Notes: generated from the sequence alone by a model not told the origin. Shown: positions 36,023 to 47,910, numbered from the stretch's first letter. The stretch is 64,000 nucleotides of DNA from Stercorarius parasiticus (GCA_013396915.1 VWZL01000675.1:1-64000), one strand, 5' to 3'. Numbers and translations: made by a program.

Positions 36023-37224
36023 ATAGTGTCATCCTAGTATTTTGTGCTATGCTAAACTGACCAGGCTCCAGGCAGTCCATGAACCTCTTGTTTTCAGCAG
36101 TCTAGTTCAGGAAGTTGCAGAAAACATAGATGCATAACCAGTTCATTATTTTTAGGACCTGCTTCTGGCAAAGTAGAGGTCTGGAGTGACACATCAAAGA
36201 AAGAAATAAAGCAGCCCTGTTCTGAATTTCCACAAGGGCTACAGTCCTGCTTTTGAGCATGGCTGAGGTCAGGTTTTGCAAGTCCTGTATCATAGCGGCT
36301 ATTCTGAGAGAAGCACAGCATTGGAAACTCCAAGAAGTGTGTTTCAGAGATTCTTCACATTTCATGTGAACATCTGCACATGAAGGGACTTTTTGAAAAA
36401 GATCAGGTAAAAGGTTAGGTTTAAAATCTTCTTAAGAAGTACTTGATACCTTAGCAAGTATGCTAATCTTAAAGGAATCAGGAATACTTTCTTCTCCAAG
36501 CTTGGAGTTTTATATGTGAGTCTCTTCTAGCGTGATGGGTTCCATCTAAAAAATGTTCACTCATCTATAAGATGACTGAGATCAGATTCCTCCTGTAAAA
36601 TACACAGTTGAATCTCTGTAATTATCAAGTGTAGAGGAAACTTTACCTTTTTCTGAGTCTGTCTTTTGAAAATTGGCATTTTAAACCTGGTTTTAAATGC
36701 AATTTGATCCAGGGCTTCGTCTGAGCTGGTTTGGGCCATTTTGTATAACACCTCAGTTATTGGATGAATTTGCCTCATCCTTTTGCTGTCCGAATTCCTT
36801 TTCCCATTTGTAAAATTACTGTGGAGAGTTTTGAATTCTTGAGATTTAAGGCATCATTGGCTTAAGACTAAGTTTGTAGAAATCTCCTTGAGTTTTAGCA
36901 ATTAGATTTTTAGGGCTATTTAAGAGTATGGTGCACGCGTTTTCTAATTGCTTTGAGTCTGCTGATGTAGATAATGCTGCAAACAAGAAAGCTGATTTAA
37001 TGGCATTTTGGTTGATGATATTTATTCTGGCAAACCTTCATCAGCTCATTTTGGTAAATTTCTCACTGGCTTCAGCAGTGCCATAATTAGTCTTTGGGCA
37101 GCATTCCCTAGTGTATGTGTGGGAGGAAGGCTGAAGGACTACATGTACTGGCGTGGCTGGTAGGGGATGGCACCTTGACAAGTGAAAAATTGGGTTTCAG
37201 TTGATCTGCAGCTTCGCAGCAGCA

Positions 37225-37241
37225 GGTTATTAGCAATAACC
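37225..37241. repeat. Inverted repeat, 7 bp stem, 3 nt loop
   Basis: GGTTATT and AATAACC flank AGC, in a stretch with nearby TAATTA-type and ATGATTTGG sequences. It may simply be part of a conserved non-coding segment. A chance origin is also likely. Confidence 0.6.
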
Positions 37242-38903
37242 AGTAATTAGCATCTGAATGATTTGGTGCATATCTCAGGGCTCAGCATATGCTCCTTGCA
37301 GGTGCACTGCCCTCATAACTGCGAGCACCCTGGCTGGGAAGTGTTCCATGTTCACTTGGTCCAGAGATAAACGGCTATACAGAATTTGAGGCTGCGTGTG
37401 GAGGTGGAGGTTGGTTTTGGTTAGTTTCATATAGTGCTAAAGCCAAAGGAGGGCTTTCAATCTGTCTCGTGCAGCTTTCTGAAGAGATAGGTCAAACCTG
37501 ATCAAACCTTTGTCCAGCAGTGTATAAAGCATTTTCCAATGTACCGATGAGCGCATCTATCTGAGGAAATAGGAGGATTGCATTTTGGTTCATGAACTCT
37601 TTGAACTTGCTTTCGACCTGACCTTGGGAAATCTGGAAGAAGGGAACTTTGACAGTCCCTTAATGTTAAAGACTTGTTTTAATTCCTTGAGGCAGCTTTT
37701 CAGCAGAACATGATGCTTTGCAGCCCTTGTGTCCAGCAAGGTGTGTGCAAATGAGTTGTCAGAAGCTCATTTATTTTGTGAAGAGATTATACTCCAATGA
37801 ACAGTTATTCTGATGTAACAGTGAATGCTTTTCTTCCCTATTTTGGTACTTTAGTAGATAGAGGTTTTGGAAGAGGAGGAAGAGCTGAATAACTTTGACT
37901 TCTATTTCTGTTTTATATAACTGTTAAAGCAAAAGTGGATGGGTGGATGCTGGACTTCTGGGTATGTGAAGGTTTATGGGTTTCATGCATATCAGTAAAA
38001 AGTCAGTTTTAATACCTTGATTTAAAACAGGCCTGGGTTGTAGCCATGGAAGGTAATTGCATTGCCCTGTAATTTTGCACAATTTTGTTAAATTTCCTGT
38101 TCCACACAGGCTGTTGCAATTATGAAAATGGCTTGTAACATGAATGTATGAGGTCCTTTCTAAGTACGTACAAGAAATAATGAAGCTTGGTTAGAATGGA
38201 GGTGCTTTTTAAGTGGTCCCTTATAAATCGATCCAGATGGAATTGTCCCAGACTGCCTGTCCTGATGACCGTGCCTGTTAAGAAGGTTTCTTGTGTTCTC
38301 TGTAGTGTCAGAGATGGTTTACTCACGGTTCTGTACCCATCTTTCTGACCCTTGACAGTAATACCATCGAGCTAACGGCAGGGTTTCTGCTGAAACTTCA
38401 CAAGCTTGCTGGTTGAGACCAAACGGAGAAATAACTGGGGCCCGCAAAGAATAGCAGGGGTGACCCATGAGCTCATTTCCACAGTTGGTCTGTGTGAGCT
38501 GGCATCTGCAGGTCTCGTTTGGTTGAGTTAGTCTTGCAATGTGGGACAAGCCATCATAAAAGGCAGTTTCTAAAAAGGGAGCCTGACTGTCTGAGGGCAT
38601 AGAAAAAACCTCCTAAACATAAAAGTGAGGATCATGGAATAACAACATACCTTCCAGTCTCCTAACAAAAATATATTCTCTTTTATGAAAATGTGGGAAA
38701 CTTGTAAACTGACCAAAAACTGTCATGTAAGAGTATGATTTAAAACACATAATTTATTGCTGTACAATTTTATCAAGGCCAAAAATGCATAAAACCATGA
38801 AAAATAAGGTGATATTTTACAAGGGTAACTAAATGTTAATAGCTCTTCTAAATTTACATTAAGCATTCTACTTCAAGGCTTAAGACAATCCCCAACTTTG
38901 GGG

Positions 38904-38966
38904 GTTTCTTGCACCTTTCTCTGAAGCATCTGGCATTAGCCTCTATAGAAGACAGGATATTGGATT
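38904..38966 (+). mobile_element. Ancient reptile-type CR1 3' end remnant, + strand
   Basis: The segment TTCTTGCACCTTTCTCTGAA, GCATCTGGCATTAGCC and GACAGGATATTGGA corresponds in order to the sense 3' region of an old CR1 family. The same GCACCTT-CTGAAGCAT-GGCA block recurs at 42236-42260 in this window, which supports a dispersed repeat rather than chance. Confidence 0.62.
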
Positions 38967-40400
38967 TAAAAAAAAGCCCAGTCTCATCCACTCTGCCAGT
39001 TTTTGTGTTCAAATACTCCCTGTCAATAGTGGCTTCTGCAAAATGATGACATTCTCTTCTCGGTTGTTAATGAAAACCAAGGCCTAGCATCTGTGTCGAA
39101 AGTTTTAAAGAGCAAATTAGTCATTATTCTCAAGAATTTCTCCCTTAGTGGTATTACTGAGCATCTCAATTGAATCATGCTTGGACTCTGCTGTTGGGCT
39201 GATCAGATGTGGCTTTGAGTATCCTGAGCTTCAGCGTGCTCTGCGCTGGCATCCTGCTACTGAGAAAACAGTGCCACTTCACTGGGCAAACGGATGCCCA
39301 CAGTCCCTTTCTCCGTGTCAGAGATTTGTAATAAATGCAGGTCTATAAAAGGTGGGTCTTAATTCTTCGTGGAAAAAAGACAGCGTATTTGAGAAGCTTG
39401 CATGTTTTTTGCTATCCCTTTAACATTTATGGACATCTTAGGTATTAGGCTTTTAAGCTGCTTTGTTGAAACTCATTTGACAAGGACTTGCACAGATGGT
39501 GCTTTACTTTCTGTCTGAAATGTGACGCCTTTTAATTTCCCTTGGGTCATCTCAGTGAATCTGGCTAGAATTTTTTTCAATGGATATTTGTCTCCTGTAT
39601 CTTTGACTTACTTGCTTATCTGAAATAAGATTTAATCTGATAGGAGCAATATGTGGGTGTCTTTCAACTGTAGGAAGAGCTAACACGTTCAATCATCTTT
39701 TTCAGACTGGTGTATTCAATAATTACTGTACTATTAATGCATCTGGTGTAATATACAGAAGTAATAAAATCTGAAATCTGCTTCTCTTCAAAGCAGATTT
39801 TTTTTTTCCTGTGCTGACAGTGTATTTCTGAAGAGCTAGCAAAAGGTGATTAATTGAAAATGTAATGCACAACTAGACAAGGAGTTTTATGACATGCTGA
39901 TCTGTCCTTGACCTGGCTTAATGCCTGGTATTAATGTTGGCTATGAAAGTCTGCCGTATGGATATGGGCATCCCAAAAGATGCTGTGGCACCTGAAAGCT
40001 CCAAATATATATGTATTGGATTGTGGTGCGTGCACATACAGCAGTTAAAAAGATATCATTCATTAATCTCATTGACTTTGGTCCATCTGCCAGACCTTGT
40101 GTTACAAATATATACCTACTTAAAATGTTAAACTCTTTGCTTTATAACATCTATTAGCGAAAGCCACTGATGGCTTTCTTAAATGCTGCAGCCCGGCAGC
40201 TGGGGTGTTGGTATGGGCTGCTTGCTGGTGTGCTGGAGAACAGTGCCACTAGGAGCATTGCCTGGTAGAGTTTCAAGCAAAATGAAAACCTCCAAAAAGG
40301 AACAGGAGGTGGTAAAAAATGAGAATGTCAGGCCTAAACAGAGGCACGCTATGCTGAAGAGGTTAGATTTCTGTGACCTGCCTCTAAGTCCTTTCACTGG

Positions 40401-40487
40401 CGCGCTGCTAGAGATGACGTCTCTAGACCAGGCGGTAGCGCTGGTTGGGCGAGCGTCCACTGACCTACTTCAGCCGGAATGACCACG
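40401..40487. promoter_or_regulatory. CpG-dense patch about 0.6 kb upstream of exon 2
   Basis: Nine CpG dinucleotides occur in 87 bp, including GGCGCGCTG and GGCGGTAGCG. It contains a TGACGT CRE-like site inside a perfect 7 bp inverted repeat (CTAGAGA / TCTCTAG, 40408-40426). The flanks are CpG-poor. Its position just before the 71-codon exon makes an intronic promoter or enhancer for a shorter BICD2 transcript conceivable, but no TATA, initiator or start codon in the coiled-coil frame supports that directly. Confidence 0.35.
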
Positions 40488-41070
40488 TTGGCTTAACCTG
40501 GTTAGGGAGTAGCCCTGCTAACCTGGCTTGCTTATGGATGTGGTGGGTTAGCAGGTTTGAGGGGGCAGTAATCTCCAGCAGTGAGCAGGTGGTGATGTGT
40601 TTCTTTGGCATAGTTGGATCAGGAAGAGTAAGTGTGCTCCCAGCTTAAGAAATGGAACAAGCTGCTAATACTAAATCTGTTTTCAGTGATTCGTTTTTTG
40701 TAGAAGTGAGTCTGACCCAACTATAGAGACTACCTGCATGCAAAAGTGTCTGGTCATCTTGCCAGGTGTCTTGTTGAAAACCAAAGTCTTACTTTAATAG
40801 CAGATTCAAATAAATAAATTGTTGTTCCCTCCCACAAGGGTTTATATGAGGTTCTATCCTGTGCACCATCACAAAACACTGTTTGGGTGCTGTGTGTTAC
40901 TTTCAAAAGCCCCATGTGGCTGCTTCATAGTATTTAAAGGTCTAATCCCAGAAGAGGGGGGGTGTAGGAAAAGGTTGCATTGCTTTGCATCGAAGAAATA
41001 CAAGGGTAAATAGTTTCAACTACTTAAAATGGAAGTTACTTAAGCAAAATTCTGAGTTTAGTAATAAAAG

Positions 41071-41092
41071 ATTTTTTTCCTGACTGTCCTAG
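41071..41092 (+). other. BICD2: Splice acceptor of BICD2 intron 1
   Basis: A run of seven T followed by mixed pyrimidines and CTAG precedes the first Ala codon at 41093. It is an ordinary U2-type acceptor. The likely branch point lies in the TAAT-containing stretch around 41055-41066, though this is only a guess from spacing. Confidence 0.85.
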
Positions 41093-41305
41093 GCTTTTGG
41101 GCAGGCCCATACCAACCACAAGAAGGTAGCAGCAGACGGAGAAAGCAGAGAGGAGAGCTTGATTCAGGAATCGGCTACCAAGGAGGAGTACTACATGAAG
41201 AAGGTTATGGAGTTGCAGACAGAACTGAAGCAGCTCAGAAATGTCCTTGCCAACACCCAGTCTGAAAATGAACGCCTTAATTCTGTTGCACAGGAACTGA
41301 AAGAG
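41093..41305 (+). CDS. BICD2: BICD2 exon 2 (residues about 81-151), coiled coil 1
   Basis: This internal exon encodes 71 residues of the N-terminal coiled coil of Bicaudal D homolog 2, the cytoplasmic adaptor that recruits dynein and dynactin to RAB6-positive and other cargo. The translation begins [17 protein letters not shown] and ends [15 protein letters not shown]. It agrees with human BICD2 from Ala81 as I recall it, whereas BICD1 reads AFGQSFSIHRK at the start, so the paralogue is BICD2. The exon is bounded by a polypyrimidine tract plus AG at 41091-41092 and by GAG|GTGAGT at 41305/41306. Its length is 213 bp, so both ends are phase 0. The C-terminal two thirds are rich in Leu, Glu, Lys and Gln with heptad spacing, as expected for a dimeric coiled coil. 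Ser107, a residue mutated in human dominant spinal muscular atrophy, is the TCG codon at 41171-41173. The frame runs into the intron for about 29 codons before a stop, so the splice site and not a stop ends the coding part. Confidence 0.96.
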
Positions 41306-41311
41306 GTGAGT
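41306..41311 (+). other. BICD2: Canonical splice donor of BICD2 intron 2
   Basis: The junction GAG|GTGAGT matches the vertebrate U1 donor consensus well. It follows the last Glu codon of the 71-residue exon and gives a phase 0 intron. Read-through would append a short Cys- and Leu-rich tail that ends at the TGA at 41390-41392. Confidence 0.93.
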
Positions 41312-42227
41312 GAAGGTGCTCAGTGCGCACCACAGCATGTATTGTGGTTATGTTGTCTTGTGTTGTGTAACCAAAATAAGGAAGATTCTTGAGCTGATCG
41401 ATACCTGCTTAATACTGGCAGCTGCTAAGATGGGTTGCCTCTCTAAGACTTCAGTAAGGCATTACATCCAGCCGAAGCTGTAATTCAACAGTACAGTAAA
41501 TCCAGCTTTCTGGTTCCATCCATTCAACCAGCCTGTTGTGGCCACAATAGTTCTGACCCAGTACAAATTCACTCTGCCATGTCCAAATACCTACTAGTTC
41601 TGCAGTGACCACTGTATTGTGTCCCAGCTCATTTGACAGACACGGGCCACGCTGGTGCTGTGCATACTGCACATCAGGACTTTCAGTCCGAGAACTGCTG
41701 CCTTAAAAAGCAGAGGAATCTGTTTAGTCCAAGCACAGAGATGCTTTGGATGTACTTTTTCTGCCTCACTCCCAATACAGATTTTCTTGTTGCACAATAT
41801 TTGGGACATAATTTCCCCTTTTATTACCTTTTCCACCCTACACTTCTAAGGATGTGTGAGCATAACAAAACACTGAATTGCACAAAAGGAGTAATAGTGA
41901 AGTTTATAGTCTTGTGTTTTTTCTCATTGAAGTGATGGCTTTTACTTTTTCATAGGTTGCTTAACTTACTATCTTAAAGTACCTTTGACTTTTTATTGTT
42001 TTAGTATTGAAACTACCTATTTCCGAAGGGAAATAATCGCTGAGAAATTGACCTTAAAAGCTTAATTATGTAAGAAGTCTGTAGCTCAGCACGAGTCTCT
42101 GTGTCACTGATGCAGAAGACTGTTTTGAGAGCTCAAACTCTTGCTTAAATTTAGACTGGGTAAAAGTTACAGAGACTGTAAACCACAGTTGGACGTGGTA
42201 AACAACCAGCAATTATTACTCATGAGC

Positions 42228-42292
42228 TTTCGTGCACCTTCCTTTGAAGCATTGGGCACTAGTCTCATGTGGCCCTGAGATAATCTACTGGC
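42228..42292 (+). mobile_element. Ancient reptile-type CR1 3' end remnant, + strand
   Basis: CTTTCGTGCACCTTCCTTTG, AAGCATTGGGCACTAGTC and CCTGAGATAATCTACTGG parallel the block at 38904-38966 in the same order and orientation, 3.3 kb away and across exon 2. Divergence is high. It could alternatively be a segmental coincidence. Confidence 0.5.
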
Positions 42293-45200
42293 CTCCCCTG
42301 CCAGGAGAGGAGCCTAGCTGAGATCCCACGCCTTAATCTCAGCATACTCTACATGACCACAGCTGAAAATCAGAAGTGTTTTGTTCAATTTCTTTAGGAC
42401 ATAGTAACAAATATGTGGATAAGGAAATGTGGGTTGGTTACTTCTGTGGAGATGTGGGGTTCAATAGTACCTCTCTTTGGGGTATGGCAGAGGAGATTTG
42501 TGGGGCAAACTGTCCCAGGTGATCAAACAGGCCAGTCAAGGTCTCATTTAATTTCATGGGTCCTGGCTGTGGGATAGCAGGGCTGGAATCAGTCCATGTG
42601 CTCTGCTTAGGCAAGGAACCAGTCCCTGCAAGCACACACAGACAACTCTTGCCTTTATTTCCTAACCTTTAAGACCAGCTTAAAAGAAAAGCTCCCGACC
42701 CCAGAGGCAGCATCATGTCTGTAACGGATTACAAACGCTCAAAAGCATGCTGAGTGGCAGATTTCAATCCAGTTCCCTGCGTCGCTGCAACTGAAGGTGA
42801 TTTTTCCTTCTAGATGATGCCATGTTTCAGCCACCTTTGCTTGGAGCTGCATTTTGCTTTGTACAACCCTCGGATGAGCTGTTGGTTTGCAAGGTTTTAG
42901 GGTGTTTTTTTCCTTGTGCTTTGTCCTTCCACCTTGCCCACACTCCCTTTTGCACAAACATGCTTGTGTGAAATGGATTCCAGTGAGAACTGGACAGTGC
43001 AGGAAGAGGGGAAGTGGATGATGTTGTGTTTCTTGGGAAGATTTTAATTTTTTCAATGATTTTTTTATTTTATTTTAGGATCTCTTCTGCTGAACAGAGG
43101 AAGATGCATTTAGTTAGTTGACTAAAGGCTGATGATCATTAACTGGATGTGACTGATTTTAAACTTTGAATGGAAACCGAACTCAGTTAAAGCAAAATAA
43201 AAATCAAAACCTAATGTGATAAATAACTGGAACCTTGGAGTTAGGGGTTTCTCTGCCTGTCACTTTGTGTCCTCTCAGTGTGTGTGTTCTTCTTTCCTTG
43301 CCTTTTTTTTAGCCTAGCTGTTTTTTCTGCTGCTGGCAAATTGTGGTGGTGTAACAAGGTGAGGAGGAGAAAAAGAAACGGCATTAAAGCTTTAGTGTTA
43401 AAATGAAAACATCTGAACCAATTGGCCATTTGTGGCTTGGGATTCTTTTCCTCTGAAGATGCCTATTTATGTATTGCATTTTGGTTTGAACTGCCTGATA
43501 ATTACTGGTAGGGAATAGTGAGGTGGGGTGTGTGAACAGAGATACCGGCCTTCCCCTGGCCCACGAAAAAGCCAAGTCAACATGAACATCTTGAGGGACT
43601 TGGCTTTTCTCTTGTCAATGCATCAGAAAGTGGCAGAAGTTCAAGTAGTTCCTATGTCACCATTGTTGTCCAGGTAAGTGGAAACAGGAGGATATGCACA
43701 AGCCTCCTGTGATGATTTGTAGATATAATAGAAAATTTAACTTGAAAGCATTGTGTGAGAGAAATCAAGAGGAACGTGTTGTGTCCCTTGTAAGCTAGGG
43801 AGCAGGATGAGCAGTGTGCTTTTCCCCAGTCCCTGTTGCCGTGCTTAGCTTTAGCCTGCCTCATGGTAGAAGTTTTATGTTGATGTTAGTCCAAGGAGAC
43901 TCTGTGCTGTGAAGAATGCTGCAGCAGTCTGAAAGTGTTGGGGATGGAGGTGGAATATGAGCTACTGTTTTATACTGCAGAGACGGAGTAGAAATTCCTT
44001 CCTTTTCTCTGACAGCTGAAGAAAGAAAAACTGCTGTGGCTCTTCTCCATCTTGTTGTAGAGAATGTTTGTAGGCAGATCTAGTTTTTATAGTGTGTATT
44101 TTGGAAGTCAGGTATTATTGCCTATCAAGAGAACTGACTTGCAAGATGTCAGGGGAACAGGAAACTACTTCCATTGGAACTGTTCTGAATTTGATACAGA
44201 AAAGAGGAAGGATGTGGAAAATGCTTGATTGTGTGTCCTCTGGCCAGGCAGAGGCCGCCTCCTGTCAAAACTAAAAGGATGTTTAAAAGAAAAAAAAAAA
44301 AAAAGTAAAAGGTCAGGAAATCAACTGAGGCTGCATCTCTGCTTTATTTTATTTTTATTTTTGCTTGTCAGGGCTGGCTGCAGAAGTTTTTACCTGCTGT
44401 TTTGTAGCTATCTGATAGGATACGGAGTTCTACTGTTGCTGAGGCTTTTTTGAAGAAAACCTGTTCAGTCCTTAATAGTGGCACAAGGAAGATGGTTGAG
44501 TGTATCTGGCAGCAGCTCCTCTTGAGATGATGCTGGTAGCAGCGGTGGCAGTGGGTTGAAGCCAGATGTTGACCTGCATCAGTTGGAAGCACATTCAAGA
44601 CTGCACGTTTAAGATGATGTCATTCCTTTCATGTCTTCTCAGGACACTCGCACAGGAGCGATGAGTTGTTTTTGGAAGGAGAAGAGTGACATTTGGTACA
44701 CCTGGAGTTGCTGTAGCAGACACAAGTGGTTTTGACACTTTCTACTGTATTATCTAACTTTGGCCTGTTGAGACAGGCTGACAGGGTGGTTACAGATTAT
44801 GAGTTTTACTGCTGTCATTAGCTAGCTCAGCAGCTCCTGTGGCCTGGAAGAGCCACTGGAAGAAGTAATTGCTCCTGAGTAATCGGTAATTGCCGTTTCT
44901 TTTTAATCTTCTTCCATCTCTCCTATGTTTTAGTGGCACCAAAACAGATTTCATAGGGTGATTTGGCTGTGAAGTCATGAGCCAGCCATGCTCAGTATAG
45001 AGAAGCTGAAAAATAAACGAGCAGTTCTTTCCCAGGAAAGTAAAAGGTGTTCTGATTATGTAAACTAAGGAAAGAAATACAATTTAATGTGTGTGCTTTT
45101 ATACATCAGTTAAGAAAAATAGTTGATGCGCATGGTGCAACATAATATGTACTGAATGACTTGTGGGGTTTTTAAAACATGCTACAGCAACGTATGAGTA

Positions 45201-45340
45201 ATTTCATTCCTCCAAGGCTATATAATGGAAGCTGTTTTTCTGAGGTTTGTTCTGAAGAAACTTTCTCATTCTGCATTATCAACTGATCGGCTTCATTAAG
45301 AAAGTGTGTGTCAATGTAAAGGATAATGAACACCACGCAG

Positions 45341-45362
45341 TTAGAATCATAGAATCATAGAA
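45341..45362 (-). mobile_element. Possible CR1 3' octamer remnant
   Basis: The stretch TAGAATCATAGAATCATAGA is two to three copies of the CR1 terminal octamer in antisense orientation, but no CR1 body follows. It may be a very short insertion or the eroded end of one. A chance tandem repeat is possible. Confidence 0.5.
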
Positions 45363-45867
45363 GTTACAGTTACCCAGCCCTGTATGCACAGGGGACTTTC
45401 TCTTTTTTTCTGTCGGGATTTTCAAGTCCGTGTCAAACGTGGACACAGAATTGTTTATCCTGGGTTTTTTTTGTTCATTTGTTTTTAACCTTAGAGAAAA
45501 GAAATACCCAGCACAGAGGTCTCTGAAGATCTGTCAGTTTTATCCCTCCATCCTATTCTCTTGCCTCACATTGGAGGAATGGTCATCAGTTTGTTTTTCA
45601 AGAATTTCAAGTGACTCTGACAACCCTCATGCTCTAGTCCAGTCCTGTTGGTAATTTCCTTCCCTAAGTTTACGGCTTATGAAGTTCACCCATACTCTCA
45701 GAGTAAACCTAAAAAACTAACCAGCCCTGACATCTTCGTTCTTCAGTGAAGACCTAGACCTTGGTTTCTGGTTGTGAGCAGCTGAATGCTTCACTGAAGG
45801 ACACACAGAAATTGCCAGCACTCTGGTTAGAACAGCTTCAAGTGGAAGCTGATCTTCAGTCACTGGA

Positions 45868-45995
45868 AACATAAGACACACTGCATTAGATCAGGCCACT
45901 TTGACCATGACTGCCTTACACGTGCTGGAATGTCATTGTTTGCAGTCATCTCTCCATGTCCTTGGACACAGCAGTAGTACAGATGCTTGTATCAG
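45868..45995 (-). mobile_element. Possible ancient CR1 3' end remnant, - strand
   Basis: GAAACATAAGACACACTGCA, then TTAGATCAGGCC, and further on GTCCTTGGACACAGCAG and ACAGATGCTTG resemble the antisense 3' terminus (ACATAAGAA..ATACTGGGTCAGACC..ACAGTGGCCAG..AGATGCTTC) of the same old CR1 family, with an extra stretch of some 50 bp in the middle. This is the weakest of the four copies. Confidence 0.35.
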
Positions 45996-47039
45996 CTTTC
46001 TGGGCCTTACAATTAAAAGTATGTGAACCGAGGCGGAAGAGACATTCCCGGGAAGCCCAGGACAAGAGTCTGTTCACAATAGTTGACTGCTTTAATTGCT
46101 AGCAAGTGTTTATTTTTTAGAGCCAGTGTTTTCACCATTTTAGGCTGTTGTTTGTTAGACGTGACCCTATCCACTCAGAGCAATGATGGCTGGTAATTCT
46201 TCTGTAAATACACCGTAATCTGATTGCTGAAGTTCTTCAGGTTTCCTTAACATCATCAGTGAAGGAAGAGTTTTCCTAAAGTTATGATTACACCTCTCTT
46301 TCCCACTAGGTTTTATAGCTGAGATGCAGAATAGTTCTTTGTGCTGCCTTCTCTTTCTCCCTCTTGGATGCTCTGGTAACCCACACAGGAACATGCACAA
46401 CACATCTCCCCTGCAGCCAAGGAAGGAAACCCTCTTGTGTGCTGCTAAAACCTTTTTTTTTTAATGGATTTTTATTATGTTTCAAATGGATACAAACACA
46501 ATGCTGTACTTCCTTTCCTTTACTTTCCTAAAAGCTGTATCAGAAGCCATGTTTAAAGAAGGCATGGGTTTCATTATAGCAGAGAATAAGTGGAAACAAC
46601 ACTTTACTGTGCTCTATATTACAGACTGCGCACTACTGCTAAGCGGCCAAAAGTATGTTCAAGTAGTTTATTACAATGCATTCTAGATTTGAAGTCCTAT
46701 GGTTCATGTAATCTGACCTGTATTTCTGTGTCCGATGAAGATGCCTCTTTCTTCCCTTTTTAAATAAAATGCTTTTTTAATGTAACAAAATCGTATAAAA
46801 TTCTCAATGTTATTGCCTTAATATGTCTGGATATATTGCAAAGGTTAGAGAAACTTGAAGTAATGTTAATTATGTAGCAAAAATATGCTCGTAGAACATA
46901 CTTGTACACACTCGCATGGTGTAGCGTAAACCACTTTCCCCATTCTGGTAGTGTCTAATCTGTAATGCTGCATCTATAGGTGAACAGCTCAGAGAAGGGA
47001 AAGTGCTGAAAAATTTATTGTCTTTCATAAGAATAATCT

Positions 47040-47580
47040 TGGAAAAGAAAGGAAGAAAAAATTGCTTGATCTCTAGAGGAGTTCTTTCCGAGCAGAAAGG
47101 CAGCAGAGGAGGAGGATTTGCAGCTTCTGGAAGCAGAAGCGTGAAGAATGGAAAAAGAGGTCAGAGATGTGAATGGCATTAAAATGGTGTCAAATGCAGA
47201 AGGCGGGGGGGGAAAAGGCACATTTTTCATGGAGAATATGACTTGGGAAGGAAGATGGCTTTCGTGCTGATATTTGGATTGATTGGAGTGAAGGAGGCTG
47301 AAAAGCTCTGGAAGTTGATGGTAGAATTGGTTGCTGTGGAGCAACAGAGCTTGGAGTTCTGGCAGTGTAAGATTTGTGGTTGCACTGAAAGAAGGTGTAA
47401 ATAAAGGCTTTTCGAGAAAGCTTGCCTCAAGGAGGTACAGAGAGTTGGAGACCTCGTGGAGGCAGACTGAGCTGAGAGAGAAACTCGTCATGGTCACCGA
47501 AGGAATGGGAGCAAGACTGTTGATCCTAGAGAAAGAAGTGAGAAGAAAATGGAGGGTTAGGGTAGGATGTTGATAAAGAG
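47040..47580 (+). other. Purine-rich block with long open frames, origin unknown
   Basis: About 540 bp strongly enriched in A and G on the + strand. The opposite, pyrimidine-rich strand therefore has few stops and shows a Ser/Leu-rich open frame of 191 codons (47015-47590), the longest in the window. The + strand shows a charged 80-codon frame (47331-47573) reading ELETSWRQTELREKL near its middle. No domain is recognised, and no splice sites or conserved frame can be argued. It may be a decayed insertion or merely a compositional domain. Confidence 0.5.
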
Positions 47581-47910
47581 CAAGGAGCAAACTCCTTTCG
47601 TTTAAGGCACTAAAACGAAAAAAGTCATCTCTTCATTGCGGAATATGATGAGCTTTGCGAGAAAGCCTCTGTAGCAGGGCTTTGTGGGTGGCTTCGGCCT
47701 TGTGTACCAAATGAAGCTGCCTGAGTGCCGGTATAACTCCCAGAGGGAGCCAGAGAGGTGTACGCGGGGGCAGGCAGACCAGTTACACAAGTTGCTGGAA
47801 AAAAAAATAATACAAGAAAGCAGAATTGTGTAAGAGAGCTGAGCGCTTTGCATAAACTTTTATAAAACCAAATTGCAGGCTGGTGAGTTGTGGGGAAAAG
47901 GATATTTTGT

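Larger units (their letters stand above)
33991..41070 (+). other. Last part of intron 1 before exon 2
   Basis: Unique sequence with a G10 run at 35266-35275, poly-T at 35341 and 36002, an old CR1 remnant at 38904 and the CpG-dense patch at 40401-40487. No further exon was recognised, including no alternative start exon with BICD2 coiled-coil sequence. Confidence 0.7.
1..41092 (+). other. BICD2: BICD2 intron 1 (3' part)
   Basis: I searched for the N-terminal coding exon, which in BICD2 carries the start codon, the AAEYG-type CC1 box that contacts dynein light intermediate chain, and about 80 residues. I also looked for a CpG-rich promoter. Neither is present, so exon 1 lies upstream of the window and this intron exceeds 41 kb. 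The stretch contains CR1 and MIR-like remnants, homopolymer tracts, two CpG-dense patches and one assembly gap, annotated separately. No other exon is recognisable. Long first introns commonly hold regulatory elements, which is inference here. Confidence 0.85.
41312..47039 (+). other. Intron 2, first part
   Basis: Apart from the old CR1 remnants at 42228 and 45868, the octamer remnant at 45341 and an A15 run at 44290-44304, this is unique AT-leaning intronic DNA with short, domain-free open frames. Confidence 0.7.

Noticed and set aside
1..41092. BICD2 exon 1 within the window
   Set aside because: No sequence encoding the CC1-box region and no promoter-sized CpG island were found.
47015..47590. 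191-codon - strand open frame as a gene
   Set aside because: It lies on a pyrimidine-rich strand where stop codons are rare, has no recognisable domain, and overlaps another open frame on the opposite strand. It is kept only as a compositional finding.
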